A stretch of 64,000 nt of DNA from Aestuariivivens sediminis (GTDB lineage: Bacteria; Bacteroidota; Bacteroidia; Flavobacteriales; Flavobacteriaceae), in contig NZ_JAKMCP010000001.1 in NCBI RefSeq assembly GCF_022662105.1, positions 496,001-560,000 on the forward strand. The letters are read 5' to 3'. The position numbers were made by a program, and so were the translations under genes. Of the stretch, positions 63,765 through 64,000 are shown piece after piece. Under the pieces are notes generated by a model. The model was not told where the DNA came from and did not search any database. It worked only from the letters and a program-made list of their open reading frames with translations. Each line of letters starts with the position of its first letter. Positions within the stretch are counted from its first letter, which is position 1.

Positions 63765-64000
63765 TTATACAGCCGGTTTTCCTAAAGATGCATTTTCCGA
63801 AAACCTATTGAGCACTATTAATAATTTGGGATGAATGTATCTTTCACAAAAGGGTTTATTCGGATTTTGATAATAGTAATCTAATACCGATGCTCTGGAA
63901 GATTTAAAGCGTTTAAATGTCAGCACCTTAGTTACCAACGGCTTATCAAAATCGCTTTGTATTTGATGGATTACGTTTTCAGCCTTGGAAGCTTGTTCCA
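63765..64000 (-). CDS. MsrA-like peptide methionine sulfoxide reductase, C-terminal part (partial)
   Basis: A 78-codon frame is open from the window edge to a TAA at 63767-63765. The segment DFDKPLVTKVLTFKRFKSS and QNPNKPFCERYIHPKL follows the C-terminal pattern of MsrA proteins (FDKPxVT..., YYxxNPxxPYCxxxIxPK). The AEDYHQ block expected before it is replaced here (RASVLD), so this may be a divergent relative. The catalytic N-terminus is outside the window. Confidence 0.5.
   Translation of the reverse strand, partial: EQASKAENVIHQIQSDFDKPLVTKVLTFKRFKSSRASVLDYYYQNPNKPFCERYIHPKLLIVLNRFSENASLGKPAV

Overview
The window is a chromosomal stretch of a marine-type member of the Bacteroidetes, almost certainly Flavobacteriaceae. 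The evidence is the Bacteroidetes -7 promoter element TAnnTTTG, A-rich leaders in place of Shine-Dalgarno sites, many lipoprotein signals, a hybrid two-component (HTCS) sensor beside sulfatases, a mevalonate pathway, a short arginine decarboxylase and family content such as DUF6090. No rRNA, tRNA, CRISPR array, transposase or integrase gene was recognised.

Layout. (1) 1-8829: an edge of a polysaccharide-utilisation locus, with a truncated HTCS sensor diverging from two S1 sulfatases and a GH2 beta-galactosidase-like lipoprotein. (2) 9043-10971: acetyl-CoA synthetase. (3) 11147-17440: a compact arsenosugar biosynthesis cluster (AhpD-like protein, ArsS radical SAM, rhodanese, DUF2064 protein, purine nucleoside phosphorylase, ArsM, DUF547 protein, GT2 transferase), followed on the other strand by a PPP-type phosphatase and a GH113-like lipoprotein. 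(4) 19444 to about 34600: an AT-richer block in which every gene is on the + strand and genes are separated by long imperfect palindromes that start with ..AAC and end with GTT... I read this as an integron-like gene-cassette array of about 11 cassettes and 10 attC-like sites. In most cassettes the few bases after GTT at the 5' edge are the reverse complement of the bases before AAC at the same cassette's own 3' end, and fit the neighbouring cassette less well. That is expected if each unit moved as a circle. Cargo: DUF6090 protein, DUF885 peptidase, a sodium:solute symporter with a 44-residue partner, two NTF2-like lipoproteins, a CPBP protease, a small lipoprotein, an esterase, a class C beta-lactamase-like hydrolase, a sigma factor with a membrane partner, a glycine-zipper membrane protein, an alpha/beta hydrolase and a GNAT acetyltransferase.

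(5) 34692-46873: a redox pair (FAD reductase plus membrane polyferredoxin), a TolB-N/TPR protein, a sterol-desaturase-family hydroxylase, a homocysteine methyltransferase-like protein, two GT2 enzymes, gamma-glutamyltransferase and a GT87-like membrane mannosyltransferase. (6) 46984-59059, all on the minus strand: RMD1/YagE-family protein, VOC protein, two small acidic proteins, a deoxyhypusine-synthase-like enzyme with arginine decarboxylase (polyamines), an RluB-like protein whose usual catalytic Asp is Gly, a mevalonate group (UbiA prenyltransferase, mevalonate kinase-like GHMP kinase, diphosphomevalonate decarboxylase), DUF1697 protein, HI0933-family flavoprotein, GDPD and TesB. (7) 59180-64000: a beta-propeller-like lipoprotein, a 1235-residue protein joining a metallophosphoesterase, a kinase-like segment and an outer-membrane barrel, and the C-terminus of an MsrA-like protein.

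The cassette array is the most unusual part. Its sites differ from the classical GTTRRRY consensus and no integrase lies in the window, so the recombinase must be elsewhere or lost. All family names come from motif recognition by eye. No database search was possible.
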